Source: Calothrix sp. PCC 7716 (GTDB lineage Bacteria; Cyanobacteriota; Cyanobacteriia; Cyanobacteriales; Nostocaceae). Taken from it: a stretch of 64,000 bases of DNA. The stretch lies in assembly GCF_019977735.1 (NCBI RefSeq), contig NZ_AP025020.1, positions 1-64,000 on the forward strand, given 5' to 3'. The position numbers and the translations under genes are program-made. Below the pieces are notes generated by a model, which had not been told where the DNA came from, did not search any database, and worked only from the letters and a program-made list of their open reading frames with translations. This document shows positions 35,675-44,742 of this stretch, in pieces. Positions within the stretch are counted from its first letter, which is position 1, and every line of letters begins with the position of its first letter.

Positions 35675-36241
35675 TTAATATGAAGCTGCATAGAAAAGCG
35701 CTTCTAAAATAAAGTTGTAAGAGGAGACAGACATAACCTGTTCAAGTGTAAGTTGATCAAATAACTCTTGGATATGATTACGTAAATCTTGCAACGAAGA
35801 AAACAGCTTATTTTTAAGTGGTTGCTTAAGTAATTCCCAGAGTCTTTCAATTGGGTTTAGTTCGGGAGAATAAGATGGTTGAAGTAGAGGAATAATATTC
35901 TCAGGCCAACGAATTGCAGAACTTGTGTGAGCAGGCGCCTGGTCAATTTGTAAAATTGCATAATCCTCGCCTAATTCTTGAGATAGCCAATCCAAAAACT
36001 CCTGAAAGTAGTCACCATTAAGTTTAGGATACTCGTATAAATAATGTTCTCCCGTTAAGGGTTCGATGGCGCCATATATCCAAAAATTTTCTCGTCCCCA
36101 TGCAACAGGTACAGTTGGTTTAACCCCAGGAGCAGTAATAACTTTACCCGTTTCCGTCTTTAAACCAAGTCTAGTTTCATCTTGACAGAAATAACGAATA
36201 CACCTGCCTTGTGCTAGAAGGGTTTCCAGGCTTAACAGCAC
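35675..36241 (-). CDS. IS630 transposase, catalytic ORF B
   Basis: DDE domain: YFCQDETRLGLKTETG (first Asp), YAILQIDQAPAHTSSAI (second Asp), LQPSYSPELNPIERLWELLK (Glu in NPIERLW). It is read as a fusion with ORF A by a -1 frameshift at the 8-A run near 36250-36260. Without the shift its own start (MLLSLETLLAQ) would make only the C-terminal half. Confidence 0.9.
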   Translation of the reverse strand: MLLSLETLLAQGRCIRYFCQDETRLGLKTETGKVITAPGVKPTVPVAWGRENFWIYGAIEPLTGEHYLYEYPKLNGDYFQEFLDWLSQELGEDYAILQIDQAPAHTSSAIRWPENIIPLLQPSYSPELNPIERLWELLKQPLKNKLFSSLQDLRNHIQELFDQLTLEQVMSVSSYNFILEALFYAASY

Positions 36242-36735
36242 CGTACCAAGTTTTTTTTAAAGCCTTGTACTACTTCTTCGTCTTGCTTATGGCTTTTTGG
36301 ACGTGGAGTTTTAAGTTTTGCTCCAAATCGATATCTCACCCACCCATAGACTGTTCCGTACTCCATACTCAGTCCATGCTCCTTCTCTAACCATTCAACA
36401 ATGGCGCCATAACTACTAAAACCTTTTCCTGTTTCCAGTTCCTGCTTTAATGCTACTACTACTTCCTCACTCATTTTAGGGGTTGCACCCGGCGCCTTCT
36501 TGATTTCCAATAAAGAGCTAATTCCTCCTGAACGATATTTCTGTAGCCATCGTGTAACCGTTGATGTGTCTCTGCCCAAGCGTTTTCCTATTTCCTGCTG
36601 CTCCGTCACATGACCAATTTTAAGCCACCAGAGCATTTGAAGCTTTTCTTTGTGGTCTGCGAGTCTGGCTGTTTGTAGCCGTTTCTTCAACTCCTCTTCA
36701 CTCTCTATTATCTCAATTTTAAATGGGCGGCTCAT
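36232..36735 (-). CDS. IS630 transposase, HTH ORF A
   Basis: 167 residues with two helix-turn-helix parts: KEKLQMLWWLKIGHVTEQQE, then IGKRLGRDTSTVTRWLQKYR, and WLEKEHGLSMEYGTVYGWVR. The end FKKNLVRCC overlaps ORF B by 10 bp. The slippery sequence on the minus strand is CTTTAAAAAAAACTTGG, suitable for programmed -1 frameshifting, as in other IS630 elements. Confidence 0.9.
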   Translation of the reverse strand: MSRPFKIEIIESEEELKKRLQTARLADHKEKLQMLWWLKIGHVTEQQEIGKRLGRDTSTVTRWLQKYRSGGISSLLEIKKAPGATPKMSEEVVVALKQELETGKGFSSYGAIVEWLEKEHGLSMEYGTVYGWVRYRFGAKLKTPRPKSHKQDEEVVQGFKKNLVRCC

Positions 36736-36881
36736 GGGTACTTAAACTCAATTGGGGTTACTGCTCTATTATATGCAACTTCATATTAAATTGGTATAAT
36801 ATATTGAGATGTTAACTTAAATTTCTCCATATCTTTTTCTCTAACAATACTGCTCGGTTAACAAATTTTCTTGAAATTTAT

Positions 36882-36946
36882 CCCCCCTGACCCCCTTTAT
36901 TAAGGGGGGAAAAGAGCGGTTTTTAAGCCCCCCTTATTAAGGGGGG
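36882..36946. repeat. C/G-run palindromes (CCCCCCTTATTAAGGGGGG type)
   Basis: Two related palindromes, the second being CCCCCCTTATTAAGGGGGG at about 36928-36946. They lie in the gap between the IS630 element and the 183-aa gene. The same palindrome recurs at about 61680-61698. It is a small dispersed repeat, possibly a terminator-like structure. Confidence 0.7.
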
Positions 36947-36996
36947 ATTTTAATTCTACCCCTTGCAATACTGTTTCCTCTGTGGTAATTTCTAAT

Positions 36997-37548
36997 TCAC
37001 TTCCTAACTGGAGTTAAAGCTTCATTAACCCGCATAAAACCTTGACCTTTATAGCAATACTGACTACGCAATACTGTCCCTGGTGCAGTCGCAGTTTGTG
37101 TAATAATTAGACAAGGTAAACCGTTTTCTACCGCATCATCCAATCTAAATAATGTTTCACCTTTTGGTAAATTCGGATTAACAAGTAGACTTAATAACTT
37201 CTCACCTGTCTCCCTATATACTGCATATAAGCAGCCACCAGCACCGCATAGCTGTGGTGAGTTGAAATCAAAAAGGTATAATCCACCCTTACCTCGATTA
37301 AATTTCAAAGCCTTAATTTTATCTACATCAATGTTGTTAGCATTTGAATTTTGACTAACTGCTTTCTGAATAAGCGATGCAGGTACAATGAATGAAGCAG
37401 GTTTCCAATTAGACAATTCATTATGCTTTGTTCCAGTCAGCCTGCTAATTATAGCAGGAATTACAAACATTCCAATACATACTAACGCTAATATAGTATG
37501 TTGGTAGGGAGATTTTATAACTAAATATTTGCGAAGAAGTGACTTCAT
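36997..37548 (-). CDS. Membrane-anchored protein of the transfer operon, 183 aa
   Basis: An N-terminal transmembrane helix (HTILALVCIGMFVIPAIIS) is followed by an extracytoplasmic domain with three Cys (LCGAGGCLYAVYR; GLPCLIITQ; SQYCYKGQ). No family recognised. Its start is 6 bp from the stop of the 604-aa gene. Position at the end of the mating-pair block suggests an envelope accessory of the conjugation machine. Confidence 0.6.
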   Translation of the reverse strand: MKSLLRKYLVIKSPYQHTILALVCIGMFVIPAIISRLTGTKHNELSNWKPASFIVPASLIQKAVSQNSNANNIDVDKIKALKFNRGKGGLYLFDFNSPQLCGAGGCLYAVYRETGEKLLSLLVNPNLPKGETLFRLDDAVENGLPCLIITQTATAPGTVLRSQYCYKGQGFMRVNEALTPVRK

Positions 37549-37554
37549 AATTGC

Positions 37555-39369
37555 TTAATTACAATTCATTGCTTGCATAACATTTCGATAAGACATAGAT
37601 GCTGTTTCTCCATAATCCTTGACGCTATATTTACCATTAACGTCGGTTACTTCTGCATCTACAGGAATTGCGGCGCCTCCATAGTGCATTTCTGCTGCCC
37701 GTTCAATTAATCGTTGTCCAGTAAAAGGTTTTTTTGTTGTTGGGTCAATTTGAGAAGCTGCGATGTTAAGTAACGCTGTTGTATCTTTTTCAAAAAGTGC
37801 ATCTTGATCATTTGGAGGAAAATACTGCGTCATTTCCTCACCTGAGACTGACTCGCCTTTGTCTAAACGTGCTAAAAAGTCATTCCCTCCCGATTTCCCT
37901 GAAATTAAAGAACGTACTTCTGGACTGTAAGACACGAATTGCTTAGTTCCTAATTCCCGTCCACAATTTCCTGATGAGTCACATATATAGTTACCAACAA
38001 AGTTGTAGTTTCCCTCAACATTTGATAAAGCTGCACTCATTGCGTCTATGTTTACGCCCGATGCATGAAGGTTGTTACAATCACCTTTGATTGCTGGTAA
38101 TAAATTAGATAATTTGTTTGCTGCCATATTAGCAGTGTTATTAAATTTAAATCCACTACTTTTTAATCCTGTAGGTGTGGATGCAGAATCTTCACCTCCT
38201 CCAGTTATTGAACCCAAAAATATCGGTTCTTTCTCTTTGTAAGCCATAAATGGTACAGGACCAATAAAGTATGGTGTACACCCCAAATCTATAAAGCTAT
38301 TCCGCATACAAACTCGGAAAAATAAAGCTTGGTTCATCATGCCATCAACTTCTGAGACATCCCAAACAGCTACTTTAAATGCACTACCAAAAGGATGGCG
38401 CCCTGTAGGTTCTTTGCCACCATTAACTGATTCAAGTATGCCTTTACCTCCTTGTACAAGTTGATACTTACCGCTTACCCATGCTTTACCCAAAACTGCC
38501 GAATTGCCTGATAACTCCACATGAGCGCAATCTTTGGTGCAAGGAACTGCAAAACCTTCTTTATCACTGCCAGAAATAGTTCGGGGACGTTGTTGTTCGT
38601 CAGTGCCAAAAGCAATATCCACATTACCAACCGTGGCACCGACTGCATTAATAGGGTTAGGAAACTGGTTAAACGGCACTTGATTTAAACTTGGTACATC
38701 TTCAATCTTTACTGCCTGCCAATCTTTAAAGGCAGCGATGGGTGTTTGCTCTATACCAGGAATTGTATCAATTTTATACTCTTCTAACGGTAAAGACTTA
38801 AACTCCAAATCTTTTAAATGCGGAGATTCGTTCAGTAATTGACCAATGGTTTTTTGTGGTTCAATAGGTAATGATAACTCAGATTTAAGTAAATCTGAAA
38901 CTGGTTTTACATCTTTTATTGAAAGCTGCTGGAGTGATGGAACTGCTTTTACTAAACTACCTAGGCTCTGAAGTTTCATTATACCAAAACTTTCCAAACT
39001 AACTTTGCTTAAATCTAAGCCTGTAATCTCATAAATTTTGCTCAAGTCAAAATTTTGCAGCTTAAAACTATCTTGAAAATCCCCTAACATAATGTATTTA
39101 TCTGGAGTTTGACCAGCACTCCAACTACGCGAGAGGTCATATCCAAGCTGGTCAGTTACATTAGACGGCGCCGTGAAACTCCCACTTTCACTAATTCCTG
39201 GCATTTTGTTAAAAGTAATATTTGACCAGTCTGGCAATTGAGCGCCATTCCAAGCACTAGTAGGAATATTGGTAGTAACTGTGTTTTGTGACTTAGCTTG
39301 ATTGGTTAAAATCACAAATATTACTAACGTTAATGCTGCATATAGCAACAAGATTTTTGTAGGTTTCAT
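37555..39369 (-). CDS. Secreted lytic-transglycosylase-like protein with repetitive N-terminal region
   Basis: 604 residues, exported (signal LLYAALTLVIFVILTNQAKS). Residues about 95-235 form an irregular leucine-repeat region (LSKIYEITGLDLSKVSLESF; PSLQQLSIKDVKPVSDLL; SPHLKDLEFKSLPLEEYK). A middle domain with paired Cys (PCTKDC; FFRVCMR; LGCTPYFIG) follows. The C-terminal part, GNYNFVGNYICDSSGNCGRE then LGTKQFVSYSPEVRSLI and GQRLIERAAEMHYGG, resembles lysozyme-fold (VirB1/SLT-like) domains of cyanobacterial conjugation loci, which open peptidoglycan for the channel. Catalytic residue assignment is tentative. Confidence 0.6.
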   Translation of the reverse strand: MKPTKILLLYAALTLVIFVILTNQAKSQNTVTTNIPTSAWNGAQLPDWSNITFNKMPGISESGSFTAPSNVTDQLGYDLSRSWSAGQTPDKYIMLGDFQDSFKLQNFDLSKIYEITGLDLSKVSLESFGIMKLQSLGSLVKAVPSLQQLSIKDVKPVSDLLKSELSLPIEPQKTIGQLLNESPHLKDLEFKSLPLEEYKIDTIPGIEQTPIAAFKDWQAVKIEDVPSLNQVPFNQFPNPINAVGATVGNVDIAFGTDEQQRPRTISGSDKEGFAVPCTKDCAHVELSGNSAVLGKAWVSGKYQLVQGGKGILESVNGGKEPTGRHPFGSAFKVAVWDVSEVDGMMNQALFFRVCMRNSFIDLGCTPYFIGPVPFMAYKEKEPIFLGSITGGGEDSASTPTGLKSSGFKFNNTANMAANKLSNLLPAIKGDCNNLHASGVNIDAMSAALSNVEGNYNFVGNYICDSSGNCGRELGTKQFVSYSPEVRSLISGKSGGNDFLARLDKGESVSGEEMTQYFPPNDQDALFEKDTTALLNIAASQIDPTTKKPFTGQRLIERAAEMHYGGAAIPVDAEVTDVNGKYSVKDYGETASMSYRNVMQAMNCN

Positions 39370-39374
39370 AATTT

Positions 39375-40160
39375 TTACTCATTTGTTAATGATTCCACAT
39401 TTGGAGTTGCATTTGTGCCTAACTCTTGTAACTTGGTTAGTAATTGCATAGAGATTCCACTATTTTGGGCAGCTTGAGGAATTGATTCACCCGAACGTTC
39501 TCTTCTTAAAAAATTAATAATGCGATTCCACAAAACAGAATCTTTAGTAATTAAACGTCGGTCTAAAGCAACCATTAACCCTAAACGTACTTGGCTGATG
39601 TCTACTTGTGTATCGGTTACTAAGGGTGACACTGCATTAGGAGCAACATTGTCGGGTAAAACTTCTACTGTATGAGCAGTATTACCAACTTTCTCAGAGT
39701 TTGCTGCAACTACTCGAAATAGATAAACCCGGCGCCCAGCAGTCCCATTTGTCACTATAGTCAGTAAGCTACTATTAGTTTTTGGCAATCCTTTTATATT
39801 TAATTGTCTGATTCGTCGCAAATGTAAAACCTGCGCCCCTTCTTGTTTACACTCTCGTCCTAACCCTTGAAGACAACCGTCTACATCAAGAGTTACAAAA
39901 GAAGGATTATCTAGCCAAACTTTCGTAACTGTTTCCCCGGTTGGAATAAAGGATAAGTTAACACCGTGACCAGGTAATAGTTCTACTACATAAGGTGTTT
40001 GCTGTTGATTACGCCCTGCTGCCACACTACTATTTATTGAGCGTACTGCACTACTTGCTTGTTTCGCGTCTGACTTAGCAGAAGCTGGAAGTGATGACGC
40101 TCCACAAACTCCAAAAACAGCTAGTATGACTCCAGCAAATAAGATTTCCTTGTTTAGCAT
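39375..40160 (-). CDS. VirB9/TraK-like outer-membrane-complex protein
   Basis: 261 residues with a signal peptide (GVILAVFGVCGASSLPASA). The beta-rich body VVELLPGHGVNLSFIPTGET, VTKVWLDNPSFVTLD and VLHLRRIRQLNIKGL then SSLLTIVTNG resembles the N-terminal secretin-like domain of TraK and VirB9-type proteins. The C-terminus is helical (LRRERSGESIPQAAQNSGIS). It lies directly after the VirB10-like gene in the transfer operon, as expected for a core-complex partner. Confidence 0.65.
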   Translation of the reverse strand: MLNKEILFAGVILAVFGVCGASSLPASAKSDAKQASSAVRSINSSVAAGRNQQQTPYVVELLPGHGVNLSFIPTGETVTKVWLDNPSFVTLDVDGCLQGLGRECKQEGAQVLHLRRIRQLNIKGLPKTNSSLLTIVTNGTAGRRVYLFRVVAANSEKVGNTAHTVEVLPDNVAPNAVSPLVTDTQVDISQVRLGLMVALDRRLITKDSVLWNRIINFLRRERSGESIPQAAQNSGISMQLLTKLQELGTNATPNVESLTNE

Positions 40161-40169
40161 CTGTTTTAT

Positions 40170-41963
40170 CTAAAATTCAAACGATTGATTAACAACGACT
40201 TGCACATCAGTACCCGCGCGCACAAACCAAACATCTTCGCGGTTGGCAATTTCTGCCAAAGCTGCTTTATTACGGGTTAATATCTGCTCAGTTAATGGCT
40301 CAAATCCACCTTCTAGGACTGCACCTAATACATTAGTTTTCCCACGTTTAATTAAGGTGGTGCTGCTAGAGCTTCCAATTCCCGCTGAGTTAAATGAGGA
40401 ACTTTCTTCGGGTTCATTGAGAACTTTGCCAACTTTCGCAAGCGAGCCAAATACAAACGCCGTCAAATCTCTAGAAGCTATTTCTCCACCTTTGTCATTC
40501 CATTGCGATGCCATTAAAGGATTTCCTGCACTGCCAGTAATTGTAATGGCGCCTGGTGGAAGAACATATTCTTGACCATTCATTAATAAACGAGTTGCTT
40601 GTACAATGGCATATCCAGCTTTATTAACACGCTCGACTCTGCCAACTATTTGGCTACCAGCACTTACAATTTGATTATCTTTATCATCTTTAATTGGCTG
40701 TGTTAATTGAACTACAAAGTTTTCTTCTGTTTGAGTGGCGCCACCAGCTTTGTTCTGGCTACTAGCAATTGAATTAGACCAAACCATCGGCGCCACTACT
40801 TTCGCTGATGCCGTCATTCCTACTGTTAATTGTTGTACGGGAACACCTGTCAAAATGTTTTTCTCTAAATTTGGGTCTGGTTGGAGATATTGCTGGTGCC
40901 TGGGATATGTACTAGTATCTGTATATACCTGGTTTGCAAACACAACAGGAGTTGCTCTTGGCGCCAAAACCATATCAGCATTAGAAAGGTTTGGGTTAGA
41001 TTGGGCAGTTTGGTTACGATGACCTATCACAACATTACTTGCTACACGATAATCTTTTTCTTGAATACCAGTTTCTTGAATACCGTTTTCTTGTTTTTGT
41101 TCTACTTCGCCACTACCGTAACTCCCTAATCGACTCATTGCTACCCATTGCTCCATCGGGTCAACTTGTTTAACGACAGGTTGGGAGACTGGTTTAATAT
41201 TTGGTGATTGTGGAGTTTGAATTTTAGGTATTTGATATTTAGGAGTCATTTGTTCGCGAATGGGAAGTTGAGATGTGACTCTTGGTGGAGGTACGTAACT
41301 TACAGGTTGCTGCTGTCTAAATTGCGACTCTCTTGGATAATTTCGAGGTGGGGCAGTTTCAATCTGTCTTACCGTTGGATTTACTGGATTAACTTTTTTA
41401 GTATTCTTAGTATTATTTATTTGCTTGGGTGACTTGCCTACCTCAACAGCTTTAATTTGCTCTGACTGTTTACCTAGCGCTAACTCTGCTTTTAACTTTC
41501 CCGTTTCTGTTTCATTAGATTCTTGTTTTTGTGCGACTATTTGAGGTTGGGGTGTCGTTTTCGCAATTGGAGGAGCAACTTTAGGTTTTCCTGTCATTAC
41601 GCTGTTCAAGAAAAATGCAGATGCAACAAATACAGTTCCTAAACCTAAACCTACTGTACCGAACTTGGCGAAAGGATTGCTTGCTAAAGTTGGCTTTGTC
41701 TTACCTTGGTAAGGGTCGTCAAATAACTCTGATTGATTGATAACGTTATTGGAATCATCTGAATTAACAAGCTGTTGATTTGACTCTCCTATTTCAGAAG
41801 CTTCAGTTTCGTTATAAACCGCTGTTTCAGTTACATCATCGTCATCAAAATCTAATAGTTTTGCTAACGAAGCTTCATCCCAATCAATATCAGATGTATT
41901 ATTTAACTCTGACTCATTAGTTTCCTCTTGATTTATTACGGCGCCATCTAGTTGATTACTCAT
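40170..41963 (-). CDS. VirB10/TraB/TrbI-like core-complex protein
   Basis: 597 residues. A cytoplasmic acidic N-terminus is followed by one transmembrane helix at about 100-120 (GTVGLGLGTVFVASAFFL), a long Pro/Gln-rich periplasmic linker (PPRNYPRESQFRQQQPVSY), and a C-terminal beta-barrel domain with VSAGSQIVGRVERVNKAGYA and QEYVLPPGAITITGSAG, characteristic of VirB10/TrbI. Its ATG shares one base with the stop of the VirB8-like gene (TAATG), indicating translational coupling. It would span both membranes of the conjugation channel. Confidence 0.85.
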   Translation of the reverse strand: MSNQLDGAVINQEETNESELNNTSDIDWDEASLAKLLDFDDDDVTETAVYNETEASEIGESNQQLVNSDDSNNVINQSELFDDPYQGKTKPTLASNPFAKFGTVGLGLGTVFVASAFFLNSVMTGKPKVAPPIAKTTPQPQIVAQKQESNETETGKLKAELALGKQSEQIKAVEVGKSPKQINNTKNTKKVNPVNPTVRQIETAPPRNYPRESQFRQQQPVSYVPPPRVTSQLPIREQMTPKYQIPKIQTPQSPNIKPVSQPVVKQVDPMEQWVAMSRLGSYGSGEVEQKQENGIQETGIQEKDYRVASNVVIGHRNQTAQSNPNLSNADMVLAPRATPVVFANQVYTDTSTYPRHQQYLQPDPNLEKNILTGVPVQQLTVGMTASAKVVAPMVWSNSIASSQNKAGGATQTEENFVVQLTQPIKDDKDNQIVSAGSQIVGRVERVNKAGYAIVQATRLLMNGQEYVLPPGAITITGSAGNPLMASQWNDKGGEIASRDLTAFVFGSLAKVGKVLNEPEESSSFNSAGIGSSSSTTLIKRGKTNVLGAVLEGGFEPLTEQILTRNKAALAEIANREDVWFVRAGTDVQVVVNQSFEF

Positions 41964-42739
41964 TATAAATTCTCCTCACCTATATCCCGAATGGCATATA
42001 TTTCTAAACCCGAACTTCGCACCGCATAAATTACTGCTGCTAGTCCTGTCATTTGCACTGGTGGTTCAGGTGCTTCGACTGCCTGTACAAAAATCTCTTT
42101 GTTGAATGGGATAACGTCTCCTAAATTATTTCCTTTATCAAAAACAGTTAAATTAGCAATTAACTTTAACTTCCACTTTCCTTCTGCTATTTTGACAGGA
42201 GGTTGTATAGAAAGGGGTGTTAACACAATTTGAGTCGTTTCTTTAAACACACCTTGCGGTGTTGTATCAGCAAGCAATTTTAAAAATTCTTTCCTAAAGT
42301 CCTCAGATAAAGCTGTTGAAGCTTGCCATGCAGCAGTAGTAACCTTACCTCTACCATTTGCAGTAGAACGAATATCAATTCCAGAGTCAATTTTTGGCTG
42401 ACGCGCGTCTTCTGGTGTAGTTGCTGGTAATGTACCACTTGCATTCATCATTAAAGTCATGGTGTCATTAACAAAGCGCGTTATTACTTGAGGAGTTCGT
42501 TCTTTACTGCCTAAAGGAATTACGGTAATTGATTTACCATCCTGTAACTGAACTAACGAAGGAGCTTCTTTTTTGCTGAGTTTAGAATAAGAACCATACA
42601 GTAACAGCAATAGCACTAACGTAATAATATGTAACCCAAGAGTACCTACTGCAAATAACGCTAGCGCATCTCCTTTAGAAAGTATCGTTTGGCGCCTGTT
42701 CAAAAATTTTAATCGTTTTTGATTCGCTGAGTCTGTCAT
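41963..42739 (-). CDS. VirB8/TraE-like inner-membrane protein
   Basis: 258 residues. It has a short cytoplasmic N-terminus, one transmembrane helix (ALFAVGTLGLHIITLVLLLL), and a periplasmic domain (ITRFVNDTMTLMMNASGTLP; FRKEFLKLLADTTPQGVF; KWKLKLIANLTVFDKGNNLG). This is the size and topology of VirB8/TraE, which bridges the inner-membrane complex. Similarity is mostly in architecture and gene order, so the assignment is moderate. Confidence 0.7.
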   Translation of the reverse strand: MTDSANQKRLKFLNRRQTILSKGDALALFAVGTLGLHIITLVLLLLLYGSYSKLSKKEAPSLVQLQDGKSITVIPLGSKERTPQVITRFVNDTMTLMMNASGTLPATTPEDARQPKIDSGIDIRSTANGRGKVTTAAWQASTALSEDFRKEFLKLLADTTPQGVFKETTQIVLTPLSIQPPVKIAEGKWKLKLIANLTVFDKGNNLGDVIPFNKEIFVQAVEAPEPPVQMTGLAAVIYAVRSSGLEIYAIRDIGEENL

Positions 42740-42813
42740 ATTATTAGCACCGAAATATATTATCTCTTCTCTCCGCGCTCTCTGTGTCTCTGTGGTAATA
42801 AGTTAAAAAGGCT

Positions 42814-43833
42814 TTAATCCTTAAATAACTGTGGTAGTAAATTCGATAATCCAAACGTTCCTACTGTAGATAAGCTATTAAACACTGTCATGCCTCCACC
42901 TGTTGCAATAGCAAGCGATAAAATCGGCGCCAGTAATCCCGTTGCAAAAGCAAAAATCAAGGGGTCGTTTGCATCAGCATTCAATACCAACGTTGCTACT
43001 AAACCTGAAATAATATTGAAACTTAGCTTGACCATTCCTACCGAAAAGAACCCGACAAGCCAAGCAAATATTGCTTTCTGTCCGACTGGTAGTAATGAAC
43101 CTCCTATAGCTAATGGCCCAAATAACGCCGTAAGCAGCAATGAAATTTCAATCAACCACTGAAAAGCAATACCAAAAGCAATTAACCAACCTCTCACAGC
43201 TAATTGAAACACATTTGTACTTAAAAACTCACTCAATCCAAAGTCAGGAAACCATCCCTCTTTCTTACCGTTCGTTTGAGCCGCTATTTCTTCAGCTTGT
43301 CTTGCTGCATTATCTAAACACTCAGTTTGCTGTTGCGGGTCTGCTACAGCATTACATTGTTGTATCAAACCACGCACTGCACTCTCGGCGCCTGTTTGTT
43401 GCATTACTTGTTGATAAGCTTCTTGTAAACGAATTGAGTTAGATGTGGAAGTAAGCAAGGTTTGATTAGTTTGGTTAATTATTTCCCTTAACCCTCTTGT
43501 TCCTAATGCTAAAACAGTTCCATTGTTGGCTAGAAGGAAAATAACTACAATAGGCCAAATTATATCAGTAAATGCTTTGGAACTATCACCATCTACCATT
43601 TGTTTTGTCCACTGCACCATAAAGATAAGTAATGTACCAACGGCGAAAAATACCCCTAATCTCGCTATTGCAGCATATAATCCTCCTGTAAGAACGTCAT
43701 TCCAAAGTCCATCCATTGCTGTTGCAATTGCTTCAGAAGCAACAGCGCTATCTTGTGTAATTTTTGATGCTGCTTCTCCTACTTTTTGAGTTTGTGCAAG
43801 GATTAATTGGGTTGGAAATAATTGGAATGACAT
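42814..43833 (-). CDS. VirB6/TrbL-like polytopic channel protein
   Basis: 339 residues. After an N-terminal LFPTQLILAQTQK (probable signal), there are several hydrophobic helices: LYAAIARLGVFFAVGTLLIF, IIWPIVVIFLLANNGTVLAL, LAVRGWLIAFGIAFQWLIEI, LLLTALFGPLAIGGSLLPVG. A soluble Gln-rich loop with two Cys (QQCNAVADPQQQTECLDNAA) lies in the middle. This is the TrbL/VirB6 layout. It lies between the VirB5-like and VirB8-like genes. The downstream gap holds a dispersed repeat. Confidence 0.75.
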   Translation of the reverse strand: MSFQLFPTQLILAQTQKVGEAASKITQDSAVASEAIATAMDGLWNDVLTGGLYAAIARLGVFFAVGTLLIFMVQWTKQMVDGDSSKAFTDIIWPIVVIFLLANNGTVLALGTRGLREIINQTNQTLLTSTSNSIRLQEAYQQVMQQTGAESAVRGLIQQCNAVADPQQQTECLDNAARQAEEIAAQTNGKKEGWFPDFGLSEFLSTNVFQLAVRGWLIAFGIAFQWLIEISLLLTALFGPLAIGGSLLPVGQKAIFAWLVGFFSVGMVKLSFNIISGLVATLVLNADANDPLIFAFATGLLAPILSLAIATGGGMTVFNSLSTVGTFGLSNLLPQLFKD

Positions 43834-43936
43834 GATTTTTTAGGAACGAACCGCAAAGGACGCATAATCCGGAGGATTTCCCGCAGGGTAGGACGCAAAG
43901 GAAAGAGAGAAAGAATTTTACATCAACAATCCAAAA

Positions 43937-44662
43937 TTAGAAGAGTCTTGCTTTGGTTGCTGTGCGATAATTTTCAAACCCTTGACCTACTGTTTCGCGC
44001 GCTTTAGCTTGATTTTGACCATCTACAGCGCGCGATATATTAGTCAAATTATTATTTGCCAAGTCTTGAGATTGTAATAATCGCAAACCGTCCGTTCGTA
44101 TAGCACCCAATATTCCCGCTTGTTGGACATTTTGCTGTGCAATTCGCTTCATTACATTTTGTGTTACCACATCTCCCTCCGCAGCTTCCGCATTTGCTTC
44201 TACTTGTTCAATAGACTCCTGGGTTTTCTCAAACTGTTGTTTCGTGCGTTCCTGTCCCGCTTTCCCCAAAGTCGTATCAGCCACCGCACGAGTAATTTGA
44301 CGGTCTACCTCATTAGTTGCACGTTCAGCTTGGTTTATCGGAGAATTAGAAACCCCAGCTATTTTCTCCGTCGCTTCTCGTGATTTTGTTGGGTCAGGTA
44401 TACCCAAGGCGCCTATCGTATCATCTATTGCAGTTTGTAAATCTCCATCCAATGACTCAGATAAAGATTTCAGCTTATCCGAAAAAACTGATGAAACATA
44501 ATTATTAACTGAGGTAAGCTGTTGTTGAAATTGCTCAACAACTTTAGCCAATGGATTTGGAATTTCAAATGCCCTAGCTGATGATAATCCAATTGTAGAA
44601 ACAGCAATAAAACTCAATCCCACAACTACAAACCGTTTATATTGATTCATAACTACCACCAT
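43937..44662 (-). CDS. VirB5/TrbJ-like periplasmic protein
   Basis: 241 residues with a signal peptide (FVVVGLSFIAVSTIGLSSAR). The rest is almost entirely helical and Gln/Ala-rich (LAKVVEQFQQQLTSVNNYVS; KTQESIEQVEANAEAAEGDV), as in TrbJ/VirB5 minor pilins. Its place between the VirB4 and VirB6-like genes is the conserved one. Function (pilus tip or assembly) is inferred from position and composition. Confidence 0.6.
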   Translation of the reverse strand: MVVVMNQYKRFVVVGLSFIAVSTIGLSSARAFEIPNPLAKVVEQFQQQLTSVNNYVSSVFSDKLKSLSESLDGDLQTAIDDTIGALGIPDPTKSREATEKIAGVSNSPINQAERATNEVDRQITRAVADTTLGKAGQERTKQQFEKTQESIEQVEANAEAAEGDVVTQNVMKRIAQQNVQQAGILGAIRTDGLRLLQSQDLANNNLTNISRAVDGQNQAKARETVGQGFENYRTATKARLF

Positions 44663-44742
44663 CCTACAAATACAAAATTCTCAAATCCCTTCCTTTGCGC
44701 CCTTTGCGTCCTTCACGGTTCAAATCATCCGTTACATCCGTT

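Larger units (their letters stand above)
35670..36794 (-). mobile_element. IS630-family insertion sequence (1125 bp) upstream of virD4
   Basis: Inverted ends CCAATTTAATATGAAG at 35670 and its complement ending at 36794, flanked by TA dinucleotides (35668-35669, 36795-36796) as expected for IS630/Tc1-mariner insertion. It holds two overlapping ORFs joined by an A-rich slippage site. Four GGCGCC sites inside suggest long residence in this or a similar host. A detached copy of one end is at 61717-61734. Confidence 0.88.
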
